DNA of 64,000 nt. Origin: JAGNXB01 sp942490895 (lineage in GTDB: Bacteria; Bacteroidota; Bacteroidia; Chitinophagales; Saprospiraceae). The position numbers were made by a program, and so were the translations under genes. Of this stretch, positions 54,101 to 61,787 are shown in pieces. The notes beneath the pieces are model-generated. The model had not been told where the DNA came from, did not search any database, and saw nothing but the letters and a program-made list of their open reading frames with translations. Each line of letters opens with the position of its first letter. Position 1 is the first letter of the stretch. The stretch covers positions 62,001 through 126,000 of the forward strand of contig CALNZC010000013.1 of assembly GCA_942490895.1 (NCBI GenBank), in the 5' to 3' direction.

Positions 54101-55432
54101 GCCACCGGATGTGTCACTTCTGATGAGGTGATTGTGACTGAAAATGTCTTCATACCCGATGTGGTGATCCTGTCCCCAGACACGTTAACCTGTTTGGTAC
54201 TCCAGACTGATCTGACTGCAGAGGCGATCAATTATGCTGGTACACTAGCCTATTCCTGGTCCACTTCAACGGGCACAATACTCGGCAGCTCAACGAGCAA
54301 TCCAATTGTAGCCAGTGCAGCCGGCACCTATACAGTCAAATGGACTGTCCCTGAAAACGGTTGTACGAATTCGACCAGTCAGATAGTCGTTGAAAACATC
54401 ACCAATCCAACAGCGGATGCTGGAGCAGATACTGGCTTACCCTGTGATGGTTCAGATCTGCAACTGGATGGTACTGCCTCTTTTGGGCAAGGGCCAATCA
54501 ACTATTCCTGGTCAACCGTCAATGGCGTGATTCTCTCTGGTGGCACATCTGCATTACCCTTGATCGGGCAGGCTGGGATTTACCTTTTGACCATCGTCGA
54601 TGGGTCAAATGGTTGCATAAACTCCGATACTGTGGTGATCACGTCTACAGGATCTGGCACCGCAGCATTTGATCTTAATCCACCTGTTTGTGGAACTCCC
54701 GGACAATTCAGCCTCCTTCCTACTGGGGGCGTACCTCCTGTAGTCATGACCATTCAAGGCGTACCCGGTAGTTTCAGTCCAGGGCAAACCATTCCTTTGG
54801 CCGCTGGTACCTGGCCTGTGTCTGTAGCTGATGGTTCGGGCTGTGTATTTGATACGGTGATCATCATGCCTGCCAGCCAGGACTTGCTCTTGTCCCTGCC
54901 TGCGCAACTTACCCTGTCCCCCGGCAGTTCCGGACAGATCAATTTATCCGTTAATGTGCCCTCGTCTCAGATCAGCACTGTGGTGTGGACTCCGGATAAT
55001 GGTCTGACCGCAACCACTGACCCTTTGATCTGGCAAGTATCTGTCACGGAGTTAACAACTTATCAAGTGACCGTTACCACCATTGATGGATGTACCGCCC
55101 AAGGGGCTATTCAAGTCGATATCACGACAGATCCTCCGGTATTGTTCGTACCGAATGCATTTTCGCCCAATGATGTCAATGGGATCAATGATGTCTTCTT
55201 TCCGTCATCACGTCCGGGCACTATCACCTCCGTCAAAAACATGGCTATTTATGATCGATGGGGGAATAACCTCTTCCTGCGTGCAGACTTTCCACCGGAT
55301 GATGCAGACTATGGCTGGAATGGTCGATTCCGCGATAAATCCATGGACCCCGGAGTGTATATCTACGTGATCGAAGTTGTTCTTCCAGATGGTAAAACCA
55401 GGGTCTACAAAGGAGATGTGACCATGTTTTAA
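51170..55432 (+). CDS. Giant T9SS type B surface protein, copy 2 (diverged middle paralog)
   Basis: The 1420-residue protein has the same architecture as its neighbours: signal peptide (MLKALLLTGLSVLMVTTLMTAQ), Ig-like N-domain, 'NLIVNGGFETGN' carbohydrate-binding-like domain, 'EEQQDYLICEGESIDVGGQTF', ten ~83-residue two-cysteine modules in matching order, a terminal segment and a CHU_C domain ('VLFVPNAFSPNDVNGINDVFF', 'YDRWGNNLF'). Across the modules it is clearly diverged from copies 1 and 3, with different codon choices, so it has escaped the homogenisation that links the outer genes. Its start lies 78 bp after the copy 1 stop; no terminator is obvious between them. Surface adhesin-like role inferred; ligand unknown. 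Confidence 0.92.
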   Translation: MLKALLLTGLSVLMVTTLMTAQNSCGITVEAGDPATICPGESTTLNGTVTGGNSPTYEWTPPDGLSDPTSLTPTASPTVTTTYTLTATGVSDNLIVNGGFETGNIDPATSNYTMVSDPLAIATNYPNYYGILSVPQIAQSFGCTPDIGDYTMVIHGSTGVSVDFWCESIPVTPNTDYKFTYTVFGILYFFTEAPEIVLKVNGVEVGSIVAPNSLCGEETATFTWNSGGATTADVCFANATVAGAGSMCSVDDIIMLECCVVTDTVTVTVLPEIEEQQDYLICEGESIDVGGQTFDQPGNYEVVLTSFKGCDSTIQVMLNHVTVEAYVSPPSKINCILDQVLLDGSGSVGEFGIGTYNWSTVNGIILSNPSAPSVDVGAPGTYTLTVTTTNGMVTCSDDIDVLVEIDTITPIFNIDPIGAPPCDNPVVTLNANGPNLPPNATSSWSTWNGQILNGGNTLMPTVSGSGVYTLIVTNPANGCFALDSIQVQADTNKPVIQPLFVQDITCRDSQALIAVAVPVPDTGFTALWTTSNGNILSVTDTLTLLVDQGGNYLLTVTDNTTGCSSEFNAVVNAFTDPPTPTLPIPDTLNCLISTLSIEAVLLPGFDSLEVQWSTPNGLILSGQDSLVMTLGQAGTYQIHLEDLATGCLDSALLVIVSDAQLPPVEAGPDQIIDCVQDTVIPMTTGSASGPEFLYTWTQNGNGFAGDTLLQPVLTGAGTYVLEILNTTTGCRSTDTLVISNNATVPVVQISVPDTLDCLQLQLVLDASGTDQGQHLTSWTGPSGGILNNGNSLMPSIGSPGWYVLTVLDTTNQCLTVDSVLIEQNISAPNISILPPDSLDCVTTSISLDGSGSGPSGSVVYSWSTKSGNIVSGKTTSNPVVNGGGIYTLLLTNPSNGCTAQDSVLVYQDPDLPVASIQDADTLTCVVSEIGLLVNIQASNPNVTYVWSTMNGSILSGATTLTPTVNGAGTYIFTLTDPATGCVTSDEVIVTENVFIPDVVILSPDTLTCLVLQTDLTAEAINYAGTLAYSWSTSTGTILGSSTSNPIVASAAGTYTVKWTVPENGCTNSTSQIVVENITNPTADAGADTGLPCDGSDLQLDGTASFGQGPINYSWSTVNGVILSGGTSALPLIGQAGIYLLTIVDGSNGCINSDTVVITSTGSGTAAFDLNPPVCGTPGQFSLLPTGGVPPVVMTIQGVPGSFSPGQTIPLAAGTWPVSVADGSGCVFDTVIIMPASQDLLLSLPAQLTLSPGSSGQINLSVNVPSSQISTVVWTPDNGLTATTDPLIWQVSVTELTTYQVTVTTIDGCTAQGAIQVDITTDPPVLFVPNAFSPNDVNGINDVFFPSSRPGTITSVKNMAIYDRWGNNLFLRADFPPDDADYGWNGRFRDKSMDPGVYIYVIEVVLPDGKTRVYKGDVTMF

Positions 55433-55506
55433 TTCTTCCAGGTGGTGTTCTGAATGCTTGCGAACGGGAATGCTTATCTTTTGCATTCCAACACCCAAGT
55501 CTGTTC

Positions 55507-58500
55507 ATGATATTGCTATCGGCACTCATCGCCTTCCTTCCTTTTGGAATGACACCCCAAGCCTGTAATGAAACCATCAATGCAGGGCCGGATCAACAAA
55601 TCTGTTATCCAGGCGGTACGATCAACCTGAATGGGTTTTTCAGTGGGAATGAGATCAGCAGTCTGGAATGGACACCCGCTGCCGGTCTCTCTGATCCCAT
55701 GATCATGAATCCTGCAGCAACCGTCAATCAGACCACCACTTATACCCTGACCATCAAAGCACCTTCTGGAAATAATCTGGTCGTCAATGGTGATTTTGAG
55801 AACGGGAACACCGGTTTTACCAGCGATTATTATTACGGTACACCCGGACTGGGGCCAGGCGGATATTCTATCCAAACCAACCCTCTCGTTTGCAATCCAG
55901 GGTTTTCGCAATGTGGCGACCATACTTCTGGAAGTGGAAATATGATGGTCGTTGATGGTGCTACCACACCAGGGCTAACATTCTTCTGCCAAACGATCCC
56001 GGTAGTTCCAAACACAGAATATTACTTCGAATTCTATATAACATCTGTTTATTCGGTATCACCGGCCAATGTCCAGGCCACTTTTAATGGGACACCTATC
56101 GGCTCGGTATCCGCTACTAGTACTACCTGCGAATGGGTCCAGTTCTCTACAGTCTGGAATTCGGGCGGTGCCTCCTCGGTGACCATCTGCCTTGAAGACT
56201 TGAACATCATCGGTGGAGGCAATGACTTTGCCGTTGATGATATATTCCTGAGGGAGATCTGTGAATACACCGATGAAGTGACGATTACTGTCCTGGATGA
56301 AATCACAGAACAGCAAGACTACGAGATCTGCTTCGGTGAATCCGTAAATGTCGCTGGCCAGTTCTTTGATGATGCTGGGGATTATGATGTTGTCCTCCAA
56401 TCCTTCCTGGGTTGTGATTCCACCATCACAGTCCATGTTGAAGTGGCGGTCATTGAAGCCTATATTGTCCCACCTGAACCGATCAGTTGCTATTTGACAG
56501 AATCCACCCTGGAAGGTTCACTTTCCGTGGGTTCCAATGGCATCAGTAGTTTTTATTGGAGTACTACCGGCGGGGTGATTCTCAGTAATCCAACATCTGG
56601 CGCAGTGACCGTCGGAAGTGGTGGGTTATACCAACTCCTGGTCAGTACTCCATTGGGAGGCATTACCTGTTTTGATTCGGTATCCCTTCTTGTTCCATTA
56701 GACACCATTGCTCCGCTGATCAGCATTCAGGATCCGCCCTTTCTCTCCTGTCAGGATTCTACCCTCCAACTGGCTGCCCAGGGCATCCCGCTACCCATTA
56801 GTCATTCTATTTCCTGGTCCTCACCCAACGGTACCATCCTCTCCGGGCAGGATTCCCTCATGCCCCTCATCCTCGGACCCGGGATGTACATCGTCGAACT
56901 CACCAACCTCGATAATGGATGCATCGGTCTGGACACCACCATCGTCCTGGCTGACACCAGCAAACCGGTGATCCTCCCGCTACCCGTACCCGACCTCACC
57001 TGCCTGGATACCTCTGCTTTGCTGCAGGTCTCCGTCCCCTCTCCCGCCTCCGGGGTTACCCTCCTCTGGTCAACCCCCAATGGACTCATCCTGGGAGGGA
57101 CCGACTCACTGGCCATCACTGCCGGGGCTCCCGGCAATTATACCCTGCTCGCAGTGGATACTCTCTCCGGTTGTTCTTCCACCTGGTCGGGCATTGTCCA
57201 GGAAGATGTGACCATTCCTATCGTCCAGCTCCCTTCTCAGGATACCCTCGGCTGTCAGCAATTCGAACTCTCTGCAATCGCCACCTTACCTCCCGGACTG
57301 GACTCCCTGGCCATCTCCTGGTCCACATCGAACGGATCCTTCAACGGACCCACCGACTCTCTTATCGCTCTCCTCGGCGGTGAAGGACTCTACACCGTTC
57401 TGGTCGAGAACCTCGCCAATGGATGTCTTGATTCCGCCTCCATTACCGTTATCCGCAACGAAGTTTTACCCGCTGTCGTCGCTGGACCTGATCTGGTCAT
57501 CGACTGTGTCCTCGATACCGTTTCTCCCTTTACCTCAGGGACCGATCTGGGGCCCAACATGAGCTACTCCTGGTCTTCCTCATCCGGGGGTATCCTCGGT
57601 GATTCCCTGTTGAACCCCTCTTTCTTTTCCGCTGGGGTCTATGTCCTCGAAGTCTTCAACACCCAAAATCTCTGCTCCGATCTGGATACGCTTGTCGTTA
57701 CCGATATCCGGGCCCTGCCCGATGTGGCCATTCTGCCAGCTTCTGTGTTGACCTGTGCCGATCTGACCGTTGCCCTCGATGCCACTCCTTCCGATCAGGG
57801 ACATCATCTGTTTGACTGGTCCGGACCCGGCACCATCTCCTCCGCTACATCTTTGACCCCGGTCATCCAGTCCCCGGGCTGGTATGTCCTGGTCAGTCTG
57901 GATACGTTGAACCAATGTGAACGGGTCGACTCTATCCTGGTGGCTCAGGATATCGCACCACCAATCTCGATTATTGCTAATCCGGACAGTCTCGACTGTA
58001 TTAACCCTTCTGTCGTCCTCGATGCGGCTGCTTCTCTACCCGCCCCGGTTACCTTTTCCTGGTCCACTATTTTGGGCAATATCCTTTCCGGTGCTAATGG
58101 CCCCAACCCGGTGGTCAATGGTGGGGGCTTCTATACCGTTTTACTCACCGATCCTAACAACGGCTGTACCGTTCTGGATTCGGTCTTTGTCTATCAGGAT
58201 CCCAACTTACCCGTAGCTTCCATTCAGGATGCCGATACCCTCACCTGTCTGGTCGACCAGATCACTCTGGATGCCTCCTTTCAATCACCCAACCCCAATG
58301 TCACCTTCTCCTGGTTGACTTCCGATGGGACTATCCTCAGTGGCGGGACATCCTTGACACCTCTTGTTGGAGGTGCGGGCACCTACACCTTTGTCCTCAC
58401 CGATCCAGCCACCGGATGTACTGCTACTGATCAGGTGGTCGTCCTCGAAAATACATTCGTCCCAATGGTCACTTTGCCTGATCCGGGGCCACTCACCTGT

Positions 58501-59742
58501 CTGGTCACCCAACTCGATCTCACTGCGGTCCCCAATAATTATCCCGGAGCTTTGTCCTATGTCTGGTCCACTACCAATGGGCAGATCCTCGGATCTTCTA
58601 CAGGCAATCCCATCCAGGTCAATGCACCCGGAAGCTATCATGTGGTCTGGACCGTCCCTGAAAACGGATGTACAGGAAGTACCTCTGTTTCTATCCTGCA
58701 AAATATTACCCCGCCTGTCGCAAATGCCGGGATTGATGTCCTTTTACCCTGTGATCCACCTACTGTCCTGTTGGATGGTTCCGCCTCTTCCGGGCAGGGA
58801 CCGCTCGGTTTTGTCTGGTCGACTCCAAACGGACAGATCCTTTCCAGCGCCAACACCTCCGCACCGGAGATCGGAGCCGCTGGCCTCTACTCCCTGCTAG
58901 TCACCGATCCGGTCAACGGATGTACGGCCTCTGATTCCGTCCTGGTCAATCAAGAGTTGCCTTCAGGTCTCGACTTCGATCTCAGCCCTCCCGGCTGTAA
59001 GCGCGCTCAGGGGGAACTGGCCGTCCTCGGGTCTGCCGGCGGTTCACCGCCCTACTCCTTTTCCATTGACAGCATCAACGGGGTCTTTGCTCAGGGCGAA
59101 GCCCTTCTCCTCGATCCCGGATCCTGGACTGTCTCCGTCATCGATGCGCTGGGATGTGCGTTTGATACGATCATTGTCATGCCCGATCGACAGGACCTCA
59201 ACCTGGTCGTCCCCCAGGAGGTCTGGGTGCAGTATAGCGACTCCGGACTCATCGAGCTATCCATCAATTTTCCTTCCACCTCCGTGGATACCATCCTGTG
59301 GAATCCGAATATCTGGCTGACGGCCACCAGTGATCCATTGGTATGGTACACTCATGCCCCTCTTGCGACCCAGTATCAGGTGACTGTCCAAACAGAGGAT
59401 GGTTGTGAAGCCAAGGGCCTCATCCAGGTCCTCATCGACAATGATCCGGTCCTCTTTGTACCCAATGCCTTTTCGCCCAACTCAGATGATGGCATCAACG
59501 ATCGATTCTTTCCCTTCTCCCGACCCGGGACGGTCAAACGCATCCTCAGCATGGGCATCTATGATCGATGGGGTTCACGCCTGTTCTTCATCGAGGATTT
59601 TCCTCCCGATGATGCCGCATTCGGCTGGGATGGTACCTTCCGTAGCAATCGCCTCAACCCTGCCGTCTTCGTCTGGGTCATCGAAGCTGAGCTCAACACC
59701 GGTGAGGTCATCCAACTCAAAGGGGATGTCACCCTGCACTAG
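55507..59742 (+). CDS. Giant T9SS type B surface protein, copy 3
   Basis: The 1411-residue protein has a short signal peptide (MILLSALIAFLPFGMTPQA) and an Ig-like N-domain. Its 'NLVVNGDFENGN' carbohydrate-binding-like head is related to, but clearly different from, that of copy 1. Ten modules, the SprB-like segment and the CHU_C type B domain follow. From 56695 to the stop it is nearly identical to copy 1 with no length change. At 58560-58612 it carries 'ILGSSTGNP', closer to copy 2 ('ILGSSTSNP') than to copy 1 ('IVGATTGNP'), which hints at mosaic exchange. The start lies 74 bp after the copy 2 stop. The head is the likely ligand-binding part and the modules a stalk, by inference. Confidence 0.92.
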   Translation: MILLSALIAFLPFGMTPQACNETINAGPDQQICYPGGTINLNGFFSGNEISSLEWTPAAGLSDPMIMNPAATVNQTTTYTLTIKAPSGNNLVVNGDFENGNTGFTSDYYYGTPGLGPGGYSIQTNPLVCNPGFSQCGDHTSGSGNMMVVDGATTPGLTFFCQTIPVVPNTEYYFEFYITSVYSVSPANVQATFNGTPIGSVSATSTTCEWVQFSTVWNSGGASSVTICLEDLNIIGGGNDFAVDDIFLREICEYTDEVTITVLDEITEQQDYEICFGESVNVAGQFFDDAGDYDVVLQSFLGCDSTITVHVEVAVIEAYIVPPEPISCYLTESTLEGSLSVGSNGISSFYWSTTGGVILSNPTSGAVTVGSGGLYQLLVSTPLGGITCFDSVSLLVPLDTIAPLISIQDPPFLSCQDSTLQLAAQGIPLPISHSISWSSPNGTILSGQDSLMPLILGPGMYIVELTNLDNGCIGLDTTIVLADTSKPVILPLPVPDLTCLDTSALLQVSVPSPASGVTLLWSTPNGLILGGTDSLAITAGAPGNYTLLAVDTLSGCSSTWSGIVQEDVTIPIVQLPSQDTLGCQQFELSAIATLPPGLDSLAISWSTSNGSFNGPTDSLIALLGGEGLYTVLVENLANGCLDSASITVIRNEVLPAVVAGPDLVIDCVLDTVSPFTSGTDLGPNMSYSWSSSSGGILGDSLLNPSFFSAGVYVLEVFNTQNLCSDLDTLVVTDIRALPDVAILPASVLTCADLTVALDATPSDQGHHLFDWSGPGTISSATSLTPVIQSPGWYVLVSLDTLNQCERVDSILVAQDIAPPISIIANPDSLDCINPSVVLDAAASLPAPVTFSWSTILGNILSGANGPNPVVNGGGFYTVLLTDPNNGCTVLDSVFVYQDPNLPVASIQDADTLTCLVDQITLDASFQSPNPNVTFSWLTSDGTILSGGTSLTPLVGGAGTYTFVLTDPATGCTATDQVVVLENTFVPMVTLPDPGPLTCLVTQLDLTAVPNNYPGALSYVWSTTNGQILGSSTGNPIQVNAPGSYHVVWTVPENGCTGSTSVSILQNITPPVANAGIDVLLPCDPPTVLLDGSASSGQGPLGFVWSTPNGQILSSANTSAPEIGAAGLYSLLVTDPVNGCTASDSVLVNQELPSGLDFDLSPPGCKRAQGELAVLGSAGGSPPYSFSIDSINGVFAQGEALLLDPGSWTVSVIDALGCAFDTIIVMPDRQDLNLVVPQEVWVQYSDSGLIELSINFPSTSVDTILWNPNIWLTATSDPLVWYTHAPLATQYQVTVQTEDGCEAKGLIQVLIDNDPVLFVPNAFSPNSDDGINDRFFPFSRPGTVKRILSMGIYDRWGSRLFFIEDFPPDDAAFGWDGTFRSNRLNPAVFVWVIEAELNTGEVIQLKGDVTLH
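56695..59742 (+). repeat. Long direct repeat, copy B (3,048 bp, inside giant gene 3)
   Basis: The partner of 48044-51091, same length, collinear to the stop codon. The shared block starts sharply at the codons for 'PLDTIAPLISIQDPP'. Confidence 0.95.
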
Positions 59743-59914
59743 AAATCAGGTACCTATGATCTGGGAACCAACTGAGTATTCCGGTATTGATTTGTCCAAT
59801 CTGAATCAGATTTGGCATTGCCTTCTACACAGAGTCAGTATTCCACTTTGTGATATCAAGGTAAATCCTTGGCGGAAGAATCTCTTGTTTAACCCGCCTT
59901 TTGCCGGCGTGGCA

Positions 59915-59942
59915 CCTCCTTTTTGTCTTGGCAAAAAGGAGG
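59915..59942. repeat. 11-bp perfect inverted repeat (CCTCCTTTTTG arms)
   Basis: The arms at 59915-59925 and 59932-59942 are separated by 6 nt; a T-run (59970-59976) follows ~28 bp later. It could terminate the giant-gene transcript, but the T-run is not adjacent. A dispersed intergenic repeat is an alternative. Confidence 0.5.
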
Positions 59943-60254
59943 CAAAAACCGCTGTCGCCAAAAGGGGCCTACTTTTTTAGAATACCAATACTCTCAATCC
60001 AAATAATGCTAGAAAGAGTCGTTTCATCAGGTCTCGGCCGCTCCGATTTGATCGGTACTTAAACTACTGGTCTTGAATCTGATGTTCATCTGATGAATCC
60101 TGTCTTGCTTGAGAACTGTATCTATTATCCGACCAAATAATGCGGCAGGTCAAGGAATGAACGACAAGAATAAAAGTCATGTTTAATACCAGGCCTGGAA
60201 TACGAGACCTAATGTCTCCGGGAGGCCCTTGTTTGGCGACAAAAAAAGTGGCTG

Positions 60255-60348
60255 TCTTCCCGATGATGCCGTCTTCGTCTGGGTCATCGAAGCTGAGCTC
60301 AACACCGGTGAGGTCATCCAACTCAAAGGGGATGTCACCCTGCACTAG
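60255..60348 (+). pseudogene. Remnant of a fourth giant-gene 3' end (CHU_C fragment)
   Basis: Ends with codons for 'VFVWVIEAELNTGEVIQLK' and 'GDVTLH' plus TAG, identical in sense to the ends of giant genes 1 and 3; the CAC-TAG ending matches copy 3 rather than copy 1 (CAT-TAG). Relative to copy 3 an internal 48 bp is missing between two TGCCG pentamers, an in-frame deletion. There is no start codon or upstream domain, so it is a broken duplicate. Confidence 0.88.
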
Positions 60349-60371
60349 GGCTTCAGTCTAATCTATTCTGA

Positions 60372-61184
60372 TCAGGGGACGATGAATTTTTCAGTCCAAC
60401 TGGAGGTACTCCCTCGCCAATGCAGAAAATAGGCACCTGCATTCAAATCGGTCAAATCAATCTGAATCTGCGAGCTGCCCTGATAGGGTCGGACACTTCT
60501 CATATTCCCCATCAAGTCATAGATGACGATCTGTCCAGCCACTTCTGGAACTGATAATTCAATGGATATGCCTGCAGTATGAGCGATGATCTCAAAGCCG
60601 TCGGGCCGGCTATTCTGGACAGAAGATGCGCCAAATTCCTGGATGGTCATATTGGTGAAAGCTGACCCATCTCCTCCTGAGTTTCCATTTGCATTAGTGG
60701 CCACACCGGCAGTATAGAACTTGACATCCCCGGTGCCTGCAATGGGTGCAACCCATTCCAGCCGAAAGGTATCTTTCAAAGATGGGTATTGCTGTTCAGG
60801 GTAGAACCGGTTATTCACTGTCCGTACAGCTACTCCGGTTTGCGGATTTTGAAAACTTCCCGCCTGACTATTTCCCTGTCCTTGCAATGCGACAGTTTGA
60901 AAACCGAATTGCTGGGCGTTTTGATTGGCATTGACGACCACCTGCAAAATATAGACCTCACCCGGCATATACGTTGTGACTGGATTGTTATCCTGTAACA
61001 ATTTCGCATCCACAGAAGTGTTGAAATTCCCACTGGTATGGCAAGTTTGGCAGGGCCCGGGGCTCAACGGACTCCCTGTACGGTCCGTCTTCTGCACTAA
61101 AGCAGCTCCTCCTGCATTTCCCAGCAAAAAGATCATCCCGATCATCCCCGAAATCACAAAAAGTATAGTCTTGTTTTGTAGCAT
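60372..61184 (-). CDS. Choice-anchor-V-like exported protein with T9SS type A sorting domain and a CxxCH motif
   Basis: The 270-residue protein has a signal peptide (to about 'LGNAGGAALV') and then 'GPCQTCHTSG', a CxxCH motif near residue 43-47. A Reeler/choice-anchor-V-like beta domain follows ('YMPGEVYILQVVVNANQNAQQFGFQTVAL'-type sequence). The C-terminal ~70 residues are a type A sorting domain ('GQIVIYDLMGNMRSV', 'LNAGAYFLHW', 'EKFIVP'). It should be secreted by the T9SS; the CxxCH could bind haem c or just be conserved structurally. The ATG at 61184 starts the signal peptide, 10 bp after the acyltransferase gene, so they are co-transcribed. Confidence 0.85.
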   Translation of the reverse strand: MLQNKTILFVISGMIGMIFLLGNAGGAALVQKTDRTGSPLSPGPCQTCHTSGNFNTSVDAKLLQDNNPVTTYMPGEVYILQVVVNANQNAQQFGFQTVALQGQGNSQAGSFQNPQTGVAVRTVNNRFYPEQQYPSLKDTFRLEWVAPIAGTGDVKFYTAGVATNANGNSGGDGSAFTNMTIQEFGASSVQNSRPDGFEIIAHTAGISIELSVPEVAGQIVIYDLMGNMRSVRPYQGSSQIQIDLTDLNAGAYFLHWRGSTSSWTEKFIVP

Positions 61185-61194
61185 TTGTTCTTGT

Positions 61195-61743
61195 TTAATA
61201 AAAACTCTTCTCTGGATACTTGCCTGGAATGCCCCGAAAATAATCACTGATCTCCTTCAGGTCTTTTTCTGCGTCCTCGCCCGGGTAGAACAGCGGACCA
61301 AACAAAACTGTTTTAGTGGTATAGTTAAATGAGCACAATAATATGGGAATGGTCGCCTTCCGGGCAATATGGTAGAATCCAGTTTTCAATTGATCTACAC
61401 GTTTTCGGGTGCCTTCCGGGGCGATGGAGATGACAAACCGATCATGTTTATTAAAGATGTCCACAACAGCATCAACCAGATTATGGCTTTTTCGCCGATC
61501 CACCGGATAGCCACCTAGCCACCGAAACAGCCATCCCAGAGGAGGAAAAAACAGGGTATGCTTTCCCAGAAATTTGATATCCACGCCAATGGCTCTGCGG
61601 GTTAACAGCCCGATGGGAAAATCCCAGTTTGAAGTATGTGGCACTACAGCGATGATCACTTTATCCGGTTTGGGCTCCGGATAACCGGTCACTTTCCAAC
61701 CAAACACACCAAGTAACCACTGACTGAACCGCTGTCCGAACAT
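61195..61743 (-). CDS. PlsC-like 1-acyl-glycerol-3-phosphate acyltransferase family protein
   Basis: The 182-residue protein carries the acyltransferase block I 'PHTSNWD' (His and Asp of the HX4D motif), block II-like 'GKHTLFFPPLGWLFRWLGGYPVDR', and block III 'IAPEGTRKRV'. It is short, without the extra membrane helices of full PlsC. Members acylate lysophosphatidic acid or related lipids at the inner membrane. It heads a two-gene unit with the choice-anchor-V protein and is divergent from the CotH gene. Confidence 0.88.
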   Translation of the reverse strand: MFGQRFSQWLLGVFGWKVTGYPEPKPDKVIIAVVPHTSNWDFPIGLLTRRAIGVDIKFLGKHTLFFPPLGWLFRWLGGYPVDRRKSHNLVDAVVDIFNKHDRFVISIAPEGTRKRVDQLKTGFYHIARKATIPILLCSFNYTTKTVLFGPLFYPGEDAEKDLKEISDYFRGIPGKYPEKSFY

Positions 61744-61775
61744 GCATCTTTCGCTTAGAAGTCGAAAATATCGCT

Positions 61776-61783
61776 TTCTTTTG
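61776..61783 (+). promoter_or_regulatory. Possible -7 element (TTCTTTTG, 7 of 8) for the CotH-kinase gene
   Basis: It matches TAnnTTTG at seven positions and ends 4 bp before the ATG at 61788, resembling the near-leaderless arrangement seen elsewhere in the window. Confidence 0.35.
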
Positions 61784-61787
61784 TCAT

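Larger units (their letters stand above)
59743..60371. other. Gene-poor intergenic region containing a gene remnant and an inverted repeat
   Basis: No intact gene is visible. It holds an 11-bp inverted repeat (59915-59942), and a 94-bp remnant of a giant-gene 3' end (60255-60348). The remainder has no recognised RNA gene or mobile element. The open frame 59399-59980 is only an out-of-frame shadow of giant gene 3 that continues into this region. Confidence 0.6.

Noticed and set aside
47790..59300. CRISPR-like or satellite repeat array suggested by regular ~250-bp periodicity
   Set aside because: The period comes from ~83-residue protein modules inside long open frames. Units are diverged in sequence, and there are no short identical repeats with unique spacers.
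46823..59742. One very large gene broken into three by stop codons
   Set aside because: Each part has its own signal peptide, N-domain and complete CHU_C end followed by an intergenic gap, so they are three separate genes.
59399..59980. 193-codon open frame overlapping the end of giant gene 3
   Set aside because: Out of frame with the real gene, low complexity, and it continues into intergenic DNA without a recognisable domain.
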